Assembly: GCA_905214865.1 (NCBI GenBank) | Contig: CAJMNO010000019.1 | Coordinates: 1-46,647, forward strand | DNA: 46,647 nt | Direction: 5' to 3' | Source: an uncultured bacterium | GTDB taxonomy: Bacteria > Actinomycetota > Coriobacteriia > Coriobacteriales > Atopobiaceae | Part shown: in pieces, positions 27,568 through 36,143 of the stretch | Layout: every line of letters starts with the position of its first letter | Numbering within the stretch: the stretch's first letter is position 1 | Notes under the pieces: model-generated | What the model was told of the DNA's origin: nothing | Databases searched by the model: none | Seen by the model: the letters and a program-made list of their open reading frames with translations, nothing else | Translations under genes and position numbers: made by a program

Positions 27568-30050
27568 CTGGCGCCCCTCCCGCCAGAGGCGCGCTTGAGC
27601 TCGGCGACCTCGTCGGGCTTCGTGTTGAAGAGGTCGTAGAGCTGGCCCCTCGGGAAGTCGTCCTTTATGGGCACGCGGGCGGCGCCGGCGATGAGGAGCC
27701 CCTCGCCGGGCTTGGCGGACTCGTCGATGTATCCCTCCTCGCGCTCCGAGAGCCCCAGCAGGTCCGCCCAGGCCCTGCGGTCGAGCGGAGACTGCTTGTG
27801 GAGCAGCACGAAGTCGGAGTTCAGGACCATGTTGCGGGCCTCCTCGTGCTCCAGCATGTAGACGGAGTTCTGCGTGATGCCCGTGCAGATCAGGTTGAAC
27901 TTGCGGCCCTCGGCCCAGAACTTCGAGAAGTAGCTCACGATCGAGGGGTGCTCGAAGAGCGACTGCACCTCGTCGATGTAGAGCCAGGTCGTGACGCCTC
28001 GCTCGAAGTTGGCGTACATGCGGTTGCGCACGCTCTCCAGCGCCGTGAGCATGCCGAAGGTGCGCATGTTCTGCGAGAGGTCGCGCAGGTCGACGCAGGT
28101 GATGCGCGCGTCGAAGCCCACGTTGCTCTCGTGGCTGAAGAACGAGGTCGCCCCGCGCACGTAGCGCTCGTAGCGCAGCGCTATCCCCCTGGCCTCGGGC
28201 TCGGGCTGCGCGAGCAGGCCCTCGTAGAGGTCCGCGAGGACGGGGACGCGCCCCTCGGCGGCGCAGCGCTCGTAGGCGTCCTCGACGCAGCGGCTGATGA
28301 TGGACTTGTCCGCCTCGGGAAGGCCCTGCCGGCCCTCGGCCATGGTCGCGCCGGACAGCGCGAGGAACGCGTCGATCTTGAAGGCGCGCTGAGAGGCCGT
28401 TGCGTGGCCCTCCACGTCCGCGAGGTCGAACGGGTTGAGGTGGGCGTCCGAGTCCGGGCCGAGCCTGATGCACGTGCCGCCGTTGGGCACGACGACCGAG
28501 GAGTACTCGCCGGCCGGGTCGAAGACGATGACCTGGTCGTCGGGGTACGCCAGTATCGTGTTCTCTATCTCGCGCTTGACCGAGAAGGACTTCCCGCTGC
28601 CGGGCTTTCCCGCCACGTAGCCCATGGGGCTCGCGAGGCGCTTGCGGTTGCAGATCACGAGGTTCGAGCTCTCCTTGTTCTGCCCGTAGTAGCCGCCGCC
28701 CTCCTGGTTGAGCTCCTGGGTGGCGAAGGGCATCTGCACGGCGATCTCCGCCGTGGTCATGAAGCGCCCCACGTCCACGTGGTTGTTGCCCAGGGGCAGG
28801 ATCGAGTTCATGCCCTCGCGCTGGCGGTAGTCGAGCGCCTCGAGCTCGATGGAGTTCGACCTCGCGGCGCGCGTGATCTGGAGCACGCGCTCGTCGAGCT
28901 CGGCCTCCGTGTCGGCGTAGGCCCATGCGAGCCCCGTGTAGCGGAAGAGCCGCTGGTTCTTGTTCTGCAGGTCGTCGAGGAGGTCCTCCGCCTCCTCCTT
29001 GGAGTAGCGCAGCTCCGAGGGCAGGATCGTGTAGTCGTAGCCGCGCTTCACGGCGGCGCGCTGCTCGTCGATGATCTCCTTGTCCATCCAGGCGAGGCGC
29101 TGCTTCACGAAGGAGACCGCGCGCGCCTTGTCCATGCCCTGCACGTGGATGGAGACGGAGAGCGGGATCGGCAGGTCCACGATCTCGGCGATGCAGCGGT
29201 CCATGAGCTCGCTGCCGAACGAGCGGAACACGAGCGCCTGGCACCAGGTGCCGTCGATGCGGAGCTTGGAGGCCGAGCCCCCGGGCTTGCTCTCGATGCA
29301 GCCCGGGCACACCAGGTCCTTCGCCCTGAGCCCCGTGTGCGCCGCGAGGAGCGACCAGTCCGTCGGGATGCGGCGGCCCGGCCGTATGAGGGCGCCCATC
29401 GCCGCGAGGCGCGCCGGCCCGTCCAGGGGCTCGACCTCGCACCTCACGCGCTGGAGCGCCTGGGTGACCTCGCCGCGGATCCTCGCGAGGCGGGGCACCG
29501 CCGACTCCACGTCGCGCGCCCCGACCGCGTAGGTGAGGTGGCGCGTGCGCACGAGGTTCGAGATGCCCTCGCGCATCTTGTCGTTGAGGATGCGGTTGTA
29601 CTCGGCGGCGAAGCGCCCCGTCACCGGGTCGGACTCGTCGAAGAACGAGCGGCTGCCGATCTCCTCCGCGGGGATCGGCGTGTTGGTGATGGATAGCTGC
29701 ACCGACGAGTCGGCGCCGAACCCGTCCAGGAGCTGGCACCAGGCGGAGAAGACCGCCTCCTGCGCCTCCTTGCGGGCGCTCTGGTAGCTGATGTCCGAGA
29801 AGGCCACGGTCTGCGAGAAGAGCCCGCGCTCCACCTCGCAGATCCCGTCCGCCCACATGGACTCGAACCCGATGGCGTCGTAGACGCCGCGCGCCGCGTG
29901 GCGGCGGCGCCTCTGCTCGGCGGTGGCGTCGGCGAGCTCGCGGTCCTGCTCGCGCATGCGCTGCCCGACGGACTTGCCCCTGCCGGCGAGCCTCAGCCTC
30001 GGCCCGCGCCCCTCTCCCTCGCCGCTAGCTTCCTTCCTTGCTCGGCTCAC
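27564..30050 (-). CDS. VirB4-type conjugation ATPase
   Basis: This 828-aa ATPase powers the type IV secretion channel. The N-terminal region (about 55-300) corresponds to the VirB4/CagE domain. The ATPase domain has Walker A GKPGSGKS (481-488) and Walker B in TTWLYIDEVQSLF (about residue 700). The motif VGRFMTTAEIAVQMPFA before the ATPase is typical of the Gram-positive branch (Tn1549/Tn916-like). The start overlaps the PrgI gene by 26 bp and the stop overlaps the hydrolase gene by four, so these are made together. The length is normal for the family. Confidence 0.96.
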   Translation of the reverse strand: MSRARKEASGEGEGRGPRLRLAGRGKSVGQRMREQDRELADATAEQRRRRHAARGVYDAIGFESMWADGICEVERGLFSQTVAFSDISYQSARKEAQEAVFSAWCQLLDGFGADSSVQLSITNTPIPAEEIGSRSFFDESDPVTGRFAAEYNRILNDKMREGISNLVRTRHLTYAVGARDVESAVPRLARIRGEVTQALQRVRCEVEPLDGPARLAAMGALIRPGRRIPTDWSLLAAHTGLRAKDLVCPGCIESKPGGSASKLRIDGTWCQALVFRSFGSELMDRCIAEIVDLPIPLSVSIHVQGMDKARAVSFVKQRLAWMDKEIIDEQRAAVKRGYDYTILPSELRYSKEEAEDLLDDLQNKNQRLFRYTGLAWAYADTEAELDERVLQITRAARSNSIELEALDYRQREGMNSILPLGNNHVDVGRFMTTAEIAVQMPFATQELNQEGGGYYGQNKESSNLVICNRKRLASPMGYVAGKPGSGKSFSVKREIENTILAYPDDQVIVFDPAGEYSSVVVPNGGTCIRLGPDSDAHLNPFDLADVEGHATASQRAFKIDAFLALSGATMAEGRQGLPEADKSIISRCVEDAYERCAAEGRVPVLADLYEGLLAQPEPEARGIALRYERYVRGATSFFSHESNVGFDARITCVDLRDLSQNMRTFGMLTALESVRNRMYANFERGVTTWLYIDEVQSLFEHPSIVSYFSKFWAEGRKFNLICTGITQNSVYMLEHEEARNMVLNSDFVLLHKQSPLDRRAWADLLGLSEREEGYIDESAKPGEGLLIAGAARVPIKDDFPRGQLYDLFNTKPDEVAELKRASGGRGAR

Positions 30051-30441
30051 GGAGCTCGGCCCCCCTCCTCCTGGCGCGGCGCCTGTGGCGGCGCGTCGTC
30101 CTAACTGCGATTGGCCCGTCTGGGAGACGGTGGGCCTCCGGGCCCCTGTAGAGCAGCACGCCGTCGCCCGTCGCGTGCTCCCAAAGGAGCGGCAGGAACC
30201 GCTCCGCCCGCATGCCGTGCGGCCGCCAGAACCCGGCGAGCCAGAACGGCAGCGACGCGCACATGACGGGCAGGCTCGCGTCCGCGGCCTCGATGCCCAG
30301 CAGGAGCTGGCACGCGGCCGCCGCGGCGACCGACGTGGCGAGCCCGCCCGCGACGCACAGCAGCGTGCGCAGGCTGAGCTTGCCGACGACCTTCTCCTGG
30401 TACTCGCCTATGTCCTTGTGGACGGCGACCGAGAGCGGCAT
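30025..30441 (-). CDS. PrgI family membrane protein (VirB3-like)
   Basis: The product has 138 aa with two closely spaced hydrophobic helices (LRTLLCVAGGLATSVAAAAA and AADASLPVMCASLPFWLAGF) and a basic C-terminal tail. The start VAVHKDIGEYQEKVVGKLS is the characteristic opening of PrgI-family proteins of Gram-positive conjugation systems, thought to stand in for VirB3 and to bind VirB4. It directly precedes and overlaps the VirB4 gene, as in related elements. Confidence 0.88.
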   Translation of the reverse strand: MPLSVAVHKDIGEYQEKVVGKLSLRTLLCVAGGLATSVAAAAACQLLLGIEAADASLPVMCASLPFWLAGFWRPHGMRAERFLPLLWEHATGDGVLLYRGPEAHRLPDGPIAVRTTRRHRRRARRRGAELREPSKEGS

Positions 30442-30451
30442 GGCCGGCCCC

Positions 30452-30670
30452 CTAGGCCGGGAGCCAGGACGTGTCGATCATCCCGAAGTAGACCGCCGCG
30501 GCCACGACGATGGCGCCGCCCGCGATGGTCGAGATGGCGCTCGCTATCTGCGAGCCGCCAGCCTCGGGCCCCCTGATCGCGATTCCCAGGGCGACCGCGC
30601 CCCAGACGATGAGGAAGCTCCCGAGGAACGTGACGCACCCCGAGACGAGCCTGATGATGTTGGAGAGCAT
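30452..30670 (-). CDS. Maff2-like small membrane protein
   Basis: The product has 72 aa with two hydrophobic helices (SGCVTFLGSFLIVWGAVALG and AISTIAGGAIVVAAAVYFGM) joined by a short polar loop. Size, topology and place between TraG and PrgI match the Maff2 family of mobile-element proteins, possibly a pilin- or channel-like subunit (VirB2-like). ATG 30670 has GGGAGGGG upstream. The frame continues far upstream only as antisense to the coupling-protein gene. Confidence 0.82.
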   Translation of the reverse strand: MLSNIIRLVSGCVTFLGSFLIVWGAVALGIAIRGPEAGGSQIASAISTIAGGAIVVAAAVYFGMIDTSWLPA

Positions 30671-30759
30671 CGCACCCCTCCCGTGTCGGATCCCTGCATT
30701 GCGGCGGCCTTTCCCGGCCGCGGCGCGGGTCGGCCGCCGGGTCCCCGCGCGGCCGTGGC

Positions 30760-32574
30760 TCATTTCATCCGTCCCGCCCCCTCCCCGCCGCCCGCGAGGG
30801 CGCCGCGCGAGAGCTCGCCCGCCCTGGGGTGGGACTCCGGGCTCAGCTTGCGGTCCATCACGGGGTCGCAGCCCGAGACGAGGAGGATCGCCATGCGGCG
30901 GTCCATCCTGCCGACCTCGGACGCCTGTATGAGGTCTCGGGCCTCGTGCTGGTAGCTCCTGGAGGAGCCGCCCGAGGGCCCGCGGCTCTCGGTGCTGGAG
31001 AGGGTGGAGACGGTCTGCTGCCCCACCTGCTCGGATATGGCCTTGTTGGTCTTGGTGGACTTGCCGCCGAGGAAGAGCGTCGTGTCGCAGCAGTCCGCGA
31101 TGGTCTCGGCGTCCTCGCCGTAGCGCGCGGTGAGCTGCGAGAGCGACTGCACGACGAGCGTCATCCCGATGTTCCTGGACCGGACGGTGGCTATGGTGGT
31201 CTGGATGTCGGGGAGCTTGCCGATGGTGCAGAACTCGTCGAGCACGAGGTGCACCGGCGTCGGGAGCGAGCCCCCGTAGCGCACGAGCGCCCGGTCGCAG
31301 AGCCTTCCCACGCACTGCCACGCGAGGATCGCGTAGAGGAAGTTGTACGTGCTCTTGGTCTCGGAGGGCGTCGCGAAGATCGCCACGCGCGCGCCGGGGT
31401 CGCCCATCCCCTCGAGCCCGAGGTCGTCGTCCGAGAGGACCTCGCGGAGCTCGGCGGAGTCGAGCTTGCCCAGGCGGGCGTTGCAGCTGATGATGATCGA
31501 CTTGAGGGTCTTCCCCGCGGCCGTCTTGAACGCGTGGTAGCGCGAGAGCGAGAAGTCGCCCGGGGCGGGCTCGGTCACGGGCACCCAGCGCACGCCCGGG
31601 CCGCGCCCGCGCGTGACCGACCTGCCGTCGCCCGAGGCGGCCTCGCGCACGGGCACGCACGCGCAGCCGGTGCGCAGCTCCTCGAAGAGCACGTCGAGCG
31701 GGCTCATGAACGACTCGTCCTCGTCCCTCGCCTCCGCGAGCGACAGCAGCGTCATGAGCCCCGGGAGGCTGCGGTCCGCCTCGGGGCAGTGCTCGACGAG
31801 GTACCCCACGAGCGCGGTGTACAGGAGCCGCTCGGCGTTCTCCCAGAAGGGGTCAGCCGAGCTCGTCCTCTCTCCGTTCGTGTTCTCTATGAGGCAGTCG
31901 ACGAACTCGAGCACGTCCTGCTGGGTGCGCACGTAGGCGAGCGGGTTGTAGTGGCTCGAGCGCGAGAAGTCCACGGTGTTGAGCCACGCCACGCGGTAGC
32001 CGTGGGCGCGCAGCATCGCCCCGCAGGTGGGCTCGAGCGTGCCCTTGGGGTCGGTGACCAGGTAGGACGCGTTCATCTGCATGATGTTGGGGAGCACGTA
32101 GCCGCGCGTCTTGCCCGAGCCGGAGCCGCCCACCACGAGCACGTTGCGGTTGCGCTCGTAGCGCGCGTCGTGGTCGTCCCGGGACATCGCGAGGGACACG
32201 CCCTCCGTGAGCAGGATGTTGCGGTCGGGGTGCGCGCGGTCCGCGAAGGGGCGCATCTCGCGGGCGTCCGCCCAGCGGGCGCTGCCGCCCTCCTCGCCGC
32301 GCCGCCAGTTGCCGGAGTGCGCGAGGGCGCGCGCCCACGCGACCCACACGGCGCACGCCGCCACAGTGCCGCAGGCGAGCTGCGCGGGTCCCGCCGCCGG
32401 CAGCAGGTGCCGGGCGAGAGCGTGCGCGGGAAGGCCGGCGAGGGCGGACTCGACGGCGCCGACAGGGTCCGCGCCGGACGCGGCGGCGAGGTCCGCGAGG
32501 AGGTCGGCTGCGTCGAACGCGGCCGCGGAGCCGATGGCCGCGGCCAGTGTCCCCTTTGGTTTGCCGGCGCTCAC
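30760..32574 (-). CDS. VirD4/TraG type IV coupling protein
   Basis: This 604-aa ATPase links the relaxase-DNA complex to the secretion channel. A hydrophobic N-terminal region (about 50-85) anchors it. Walker A is GGSGSGKT (149-156), followed by the family motif YLVTDPKGTLEP; Walker B is in HLVLDEFCTIG, followed by the TraG/VirD4 pattern QSLSQLTARYG. All are intact. The start overlaps the PcfB-like gene by four bases (ATGA). An 89-bp gap separates it from the Maff2-like gene. Confidence 0.96.
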   Translation of the reverse strand: MSAGKPKGTLAAAIGSAAAFDAADLLADLAAASGADPVGAVESALAGLPAHALARHLLPAAGPAQLACGTVAACAVWVAWARALAHSGNWRRGEEGGSARWADAREMRPFADRAHPDRNILLTEGVSLAMSRDDHDARYERNRNVLVVGGSGSGKTRGYVLPNIMQMNASYLVTDPKGTLEPTCGAMLRAHGYRVAWLNTVDFSRSSHYNPLAYVRTQQDVLEFVDCLIENTNGERTSSADPFWENAERLLYTALVGYLVEHCPEADRSLPGLMTLLSLAEARDEDESFMSPLDVLFEELRTGCACVPVREAASGDGRSVTRGRGPGVRWVPVTEPAPGDFSLSRYHAFKTAAGKTLKSIIISCNARLGKLDSAELREVLSDDDLGLEGMGDPGARVAIFATPSETKSTYNFLYAILAWQCVGRLCDRALVRYGGSLPTPVHLVLDEFCTIGKLPDIQTTIATVRSRNIGMTLVVQSLSQLTARYGEDAETIADCCDTTLFLGGKSTKTNKAISEQVGQQTVSTLSSTESRGPSGGSSRSYQHEARDLIQASEVGRMDRRMAILLVSGCDPVMDRKLSPESHPRAGELSRGALAGGGEGAGRMK

Positions 32575-33290
32575 TTTGACCGCTCCTCGCGCCTGGGCGC
32601 TAGGTCGCGCCCGCGCTCGCGGTCGCGCGCGCCGGACCCGTCGCGCATGGCCTCCGACGCCTCGCGTGCGCGCCTGCCGCGGTCCTCCAGGGGCTCCGCG
32701 TCTCGGTCCTTCCGGGCAACGGCCTTCCCGTCGCCACGGACCGCGCCGGCGCGGCCGTCGCCGTCGCAGCCTTTCTCGTCATGGCTGTCGCCGGCGCGCC
32801 CCCTCTCGTCTTGGTCCCTGTCGTCGCGGGCACGGGCGTCGCGCTCCGCGCGCTCGGCGGCCCTATGGGTCTCCTCGATGAGGCGGTCCAGGCACTCGGC
32901 CACCCTCGGCGCGTCGTCCAGCCTGAAGACGAGCTCGGTCCTGCCGTCCCGTCCCTCCACGAAGCCGTTGCCGACGCCGTGCGCCTCGAGGTCGGAGTGG
33001 ATGATCCCCTTGAGCTCCTCGAACCCGTCGATGGCCTTGAGCTCGCGGACGTCGAGGCGGGCGTACTCGGGCGTCGCGCCATCGCGCGGCTCCTCCCTCG
33101 CGGGCCCCGGCGCCGCCTGGTCGCCGAGCTGCCGCCTGAGCGCGGAGAGCGCCTCCTCGATCCTCGCGGCCGCCTCGCCCATGGCGCCGTCGCGCGCGGA
33201 GAGCCCGGAGCGCTCCGCGGCGACCGTGCCGGCGCGGACGATCATGTCGTAGAGCCTCTGTCCCGAGTCGTCGCCGTAGTCGTCCGCCAT
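32571..33290 (-). CDS. PcfB-like protein preceding the coupling protein
   Basis: The product has 239 aa. Residues about 95-150 form a small alpha-beta domain (RLDVRELKAIDGFEELKGII to LVFRLDDAPRVAECLDRLI) that fits the place and general look of the DUF3801/PcfB proteins that bind the coupling protein in Gram-positive conjugation. The last 90 residues are almost all charged and disordered (Arg, Asp, Glu, Lys). The stop overlaps the TraG start by four bases. ATG 33290 is the first start with the conserved-looking N-terminus; upstream sequence is not coding. The assignment rests mainly on position. Confidence 0.65.
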   Translation of the reverse strand: MADDYGDDSGQRLYDMIVRAGTVAAERSGLSARDGAMGEAAARIEEALSALRRQLGDQAAPGPAREEPRDGATPEYARLDVRELKAIDGFEELKGIIHSDLEAHGVGNGFVEGRDGRTELVFRLDDAPRVAECLDRLIEETHRAAERAERDARARDDRDQDERGRAGDSHDEKGCDGDGRAGAVRGDGKAVARKDRDAEPLEDRGRRAREASEAMRDGSGARDRERGRDLAPRREERSK

Positions 33291-33459
33291 GCCCGCCCCC
33301 CCGTTCCTTGCGTGAGGGGCGGGCCGCCGGGACGGCCGCGCCCGGCCGAGTCCCCGCCATGTCCTGTGTGGCGCCGCGGCGACGCCGCCCCACACCCTTC
33401 TACAGGGGATGGGACGGCGCGTGTCGGCCCGCCGGGGCGCCTGGCTTCCCTGGGCTTCC

Positions 33460-34311
33460 CTAGGGTATTCCGTCATAAACTCTCCGCATCTGCGGGGGCG
33501 TGGCGGCGGCGCGCCGCTTGTCCGGACCGCCGAGCCTCACGTCGTCGCACGTCTGCCTGATCCGCGAGACTATCGCCCTCGCGGTCTCCGCCTCGCCCCG
33601 CCTCGCGAGCCGCGCCTCGAGCTCGTCCATGGTGTACTGGGTGGTGATGACCGTGGACCGCATCCCCTCGTAGCGCGCGTTCAGCAGCTCGAAGAGCGTC
33701 ATGACCGTCCAGGGCGACTGCGCCTCCTTCCCAAGGTCGTCGAGCACGAGCACCTCGCACGAGAGGTATCGCTCCTTCACCGAGGCGGCGCGGGCCGGCG
33801 AGGCGTCGTCGAAGGTGTCCCTGATCCTCGCGAGGAGCCCGACCGAGGTCGTGAAGGCGACGGTCTCCCCCCGGTCGAGGAGCACGGACGCGATGCCGGC
33901 GGCGTTGTACGTCTTGCCCACGCCGATCCCGCCGTGGATGTAGAGGCCGTTGCCTGCGCCGTGGCGGTACCCCATCGCGAACGACGCGCACGCCTCGTCC
34001 GTGGGGAGCGCCGATCGGAAGCGGCGGCCTATCCCGCACCGTGCGAGGCGGGCCTCGCGGTCCTGCGCCTGGCGCTCGCCCTCCGCGCGGCGCGACTCCT
34101 CCTCCGCGGCTGCCGCGCCGCTGCACGAGCAGCGCTCCCTGGAGACCCACACGACCCTCTCGCCGACGACGACGCCCCTCGCCTCGAGCGCCCTCCCGCA
34201 GAACGGGCAGCGCGCGGCGGGCGGCTCGGGGCCGAGCCCCAGCTCCCTCGCCTGGGCCGGCCCGATGAGCGAGCGCCTGGGGTCCGGCGCCTTTGCTGTC
34301 TCTCCTTTCAT
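33460..34311 (-). CDS. DnaC/IstB-like ATP-binding protein
   Basis: The product has 283 aa. An N-terminal zinc-binding segment (CPFCG at 35-39 and CSC at 61-63) precedes an AAA+ ATPase with Walker A GGIGVGKT (127-134), Walker B in VLVLDDLGKE, and a sensor segment STVITTQY. This is the build of DnaC/DnaI helicase loaders, which here would let the element replicate after transfer or excision. ATG 34311 has GAGGAGGG upstream. It is the first gene after a 131-bp gap full of palindromic repeats, and probably starts the main transfer operon. Confidence 0.88.
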   Translation of the reverse strand: MKGETAKAPDPRRSLIGPAQARELGLGPEPPAARCPFCGRALEARGVVVGERVVWVSRERCSCSGAAAAEEESRRAEGERQAQDREARLARCGIGRRFRSALPTDEACASFAMGYRHGAGNGLYIHGGIGVGKTYNAAGIASVLLDRGETVAFTTSVGLLARIRDTFDDASPARAASVKERYLSCEVLVLDDLGKEAQSPWTVMTLFELLNARYEGMRSTVITTQYTMDELEARLARRGEAETARAIVSRIRQTCDDVRLGGPDKRRAAATPPQMRRVYDGIP

Positions 34312-34442
34312 GTCCCTCCTCTCTTATCGGGTGACGCCGCGTCACCCCTGCCGCTGACGCGATGTCATGGGGGCCCGGTTGGCGGCGTGACGTCCCGTCA
34401 TGGGTGTGGGGCCTCCCGCCATGCCACGCCGTCATGGGTGGC
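34312..34442 (-). promoter_or_regulatory. Palindrome cluster in front of the main transfer operon
   Basis: This gap holds three copies of a 13-bp palindrome: TGACGCCGCGTCA (34332-34344, within a 9+1+9 perfect inverted repeat), TGACGCGATGTCA (34355-34367, one mismatch) and TGACGTCCCGTCA (34388-34400). GTCATGGG occurs three times (34364, 34397, 34431). One site is 20 bp before the DnaC-like start. The same sites occur upstream of the mob operon. Multiple operator copies suggest cooperative repression. No confident -10/-35 could be chosen. Confidence 0.65.
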
Positions 34443-34811
34443 TCAGCCTCCCACGGACCTGTTCCTCCGCTCCGTGGCCCTGACCGCCCGCTCGACCGCA
34501 CTGTCCACGAGCCCGTACCTCTTGGTGATCCGCTTGTTGGGCAGCACGTGCTCGCCGAGCTCGACGATGAGGCCCCTAGCCTCCAGTGCGGAGACTGCCC
34601 GGTGGACCTGTCGCTCGCTGATGCCGAGCATGCGCGCCGTGCCCCGCTTGCTCTCGTAGAACTCGACGCCCTCGTGCCTGCAGAAGCCGAAGATCCTCGC
34701 GTAGACGAGCAGCTCGCAGCCTCGAAGGCCCATCCCCTCGGTCATGAAGCGGTAGACCCGCACGTACTCGACGGCGCGCTCGTGCGCCCTCCCGTCAGTG
34801 CTCCGTGCCAT
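34443..34811 (-). CDS. Winged-helix replication/regulatory protein
   Basis: The product has 122 aa. Residues about 28-100 form a winged helix: LRGCELLVYARIFGFCRH, then the recognition part SKRGTARMLGISERQVHRAV and SALEARGLIVEL. This pattern is typical of the N-terminal domains of plasmid/ICE replication initiators (RepA/DnaD-like) and of helix-turn-helix regulators. The start overlaps the preceding gene by 17 bp. Together with the DnaC-like gene it may form the element's replication module; a repressor role at the nearby palindromes is also possible. Confidence 0.75.
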   Translation of the reverse strand: MARSTDGRAHERAVEYVRVYRFMTEGMGLRGCELLVYARIFGFCRHEGVEFYESKRGTARMLGISERQVHRAVSALEARGLIVELGEHVLPNKRITKRYGLVDSAVERAVRATERRNRSVGG

Positions 34812-35097
34812 GGGAGGACCTCTTGTAGACCGTCGCGTTCCTCCCCGCGGGGGAGTCCTTGTAGGGGACCGTGTTCCTGTCCCACCAGAGCTTGAACTCG
34901 TCCGCGTGGACGAGGGGGTTCCTGCGCTGGTCCTCGAAGATCCTGAAGGGTATCGGGTCGACGTCCCTCAGGGCGAGCTCGCGGACCGTGGTCACCTTCA
35001 CGTGCATCAGCTTCCCCACGTCCGCTATGGTCAGGTAGTCCTGCGCCATCTGCAGGACGTAGATGACCTTCTCCTCTTCGCCGCCTCTTCCGCTCAT
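34795..35097 (-). CDS. Small HTH DNA-binding protein
   Basis: The product has 100 aa. Residues about 20-80 resemble a MerR/excisionase-type helix-turn-helix: DYLTIADVGKLMHVKVTTVR, then FRIFEDQRRNPLVHADEFKLWW. ATG 35097 is the first start, with a weak purine-rich site; the internal ATG before AQDYLTI is an alternative. Overlaps the next gene by 17 bp. It may regulate transfer genes or replication. Confidence 0.72.
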   Translation of the reverse strand: MSGRGGEEEKVIYVLQMAQDYLTIADVGKLMHVKVTTVRELALRDVDPIPFRIFEDQRRNPLVHADEFKLWWDRNTVPYKDSPAGRNATVYKRSSHGTEH

Positions 35098-35258
35098 TGG
35101 AATCGCCCCCGTTCGCCTCGCTGGGTTCCGACCGGCGTCCGAAGCCGGTGGCGGGGGCCTGCTGGCAGGCCGTTGGAGACGCGGGCCCGGCCTGCCGGCC
35201 GCTGCTCATAAAACGTTATACGAGCGGTGTTGCCGCGTTCTTTCGGGGACACGGCAGG

Positions 35259-35549
35259 TCACCAGACCAGGCCTGCCGCGACGGCGGCGTCGAGGGCGCG
35301 CTTGCTCACGCGGATCCTCCTGCCTACCCTGCTCACGGGTATGGCGCCGTTCTTCACGAGGCGGTACAGGGTGCGCCTGGAGATCCCTAGGTAGAGCTCG
35401 ACCGAGCGCGTGTCCATCCAGAGGTCGCCGTCGGGGCCCGCTGCGCAGATGCGGGCGATCCTCTCGAGGTCCTCCTCATTCCTCGGGACGGCGGGGGACT
35501 CCCCCCGGCGTCCGTCGCCCGTACGGCTCCCAGCCTGATCCGCGGCCAT
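35259..35549 (-). CDS. HTH (excisionase/MerR-like) protein near attR
   Basis: The product has 96 aa. The C-terminal half is a helix-turn-helix of the excisionase type: SVELYLGISRRTLYRLVKNG followed by AIPVSRVGRRIRVSKRALDAA. Together with the protein at 1949 it is a second candidate for the factor that directs excision. ATG 35549 has GGGAGGAATT upstream; the longer frame lacks support. A 161-bp gap with GC-rich palindromes (for example 35156-35171) separates it from the next gene in the same direction. Confidence 0.78.
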   Translation of the reverse strand: MAADQAGSRTGDGRRGESPAVPRNEEDLERIARICAAGPDGDLWMDTRSVELYLGISRRTLYRLVKNGAIPVSRVGRRIRVSKRALDAAVAAGLVW

Positions 35550-35967
35550 GCGAATTCCTCCCAAATGTTCCCGTCTCGGGTGACAAGATGTGCCACCATG
35601 TGCCAGCAGTGCGCGCCGCCACGGATGGCGACGACACATGTATATGACGGGCTCTTTCGTCAGTGCTGACCTCGCGCGAACGCCTGACTTCCACGGGCTT
35701 CCCGTGGGTTCCCGACCAGAAAATCGACACAGCTACGGATGGCTGGGCGAGGGGTTTTGGAAGGCCGATGCCTGCACGAACCGGCTTCGGGGGAGTGAAA
35801 GTTGTGTCTGCATAATGGAGAGTTCAAAATGTATAAGGAAAATTCTGACACGCAGATAAAACGGCATGCTGCGGAAGCGTCCTGAATGGGTTGCGTGCAC
35901 TACGCGTGCACTCTTGCGTGCACCAAACGAAAACAGGCCAGAGGACATAGCCTCTGGCCTGCGAGTT
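35550..35967. other. Right end of the element: no gene, integrase arm sites and terminator
   Basis: No supported gene lies in these 418 bp. Three GTGCAC repeats (35895-35900, 35906-35911, 35918-35923) resemble the four at the left end and are probable integrase/excisionase arm sites. A GTCAG-CTGAC inverted repeat lies at 35659-35670. A terminator follows at 35930-35961. Confidence 0.6.
35930..35961 (-). terminator. Element-borne terminator replacing that of tRNA-Val
   Basis: An 11-bp stem (35934-35944 with 35951-35961) with a 6-nt loop is followed on the minus strand by TTTT. It lies eight bases from the tRNA 3' end and resembles in sequence the host terminator now displaced to 218-249, so the tRNA keeps a terminator after insertion. 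Confidence 0.78.
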
Positions 35968-36014
35968 TATGGTGGGCGTTAGAAGATTTGAACTTCTGAC
36001 CTCTTCCGTGTCAG
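35968..36014. repeat. attR, 47-bp direct repeat within tRNA-Val
   Basis: Identical to 256-302. Here the repeat completes a full tRNA-Val gene, so the element supplied the 3' half that the host tRNA now uses. Confidence 0.93.
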
Positions 36015-36044
36015 GGAAGCGCTCTCCCCCTGAGCTAAACGCCC
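35970..36044 (-). tRNA. tRNA-Val(GAC)
   Basis: A complete cloverleaf of 75 nt with encoded CCA: acceptor stem GGGCGTT/AACGCCC, anticodon stem CTTCC/GGAAG with loop CTGACAC (anticodon GAC), T arm AGAAG/CTTCT with loop TTCAAAT. The 3' half lies in attR. The gene is 100 bp downstream of mnmA on the same strand. Confidence 0.95.
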
Positions 36045-36143
36045 GATTATCTCTGCTGGATTGGGGTGCCCTGCAGCAGAAAGATACTTTACGCGAATCG
36101 TGGCTCCTGTGCAAGAAAAACTTTCCCAAATCTGCGATTGCCC

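Noticed and set aside
26826..29696. Open frame of 956 codons on the plus strand
   Set aside because: It is antisense to VirB4 and the hydrolase, with low-complexity Val/Arg/Leu-rich translation and no motifs.
30829..33252. Open frame of 807 codons on the plus strand
   Set aside because: It is antisense to the coupling protein, whose Walker motifs are intact on the other strand.
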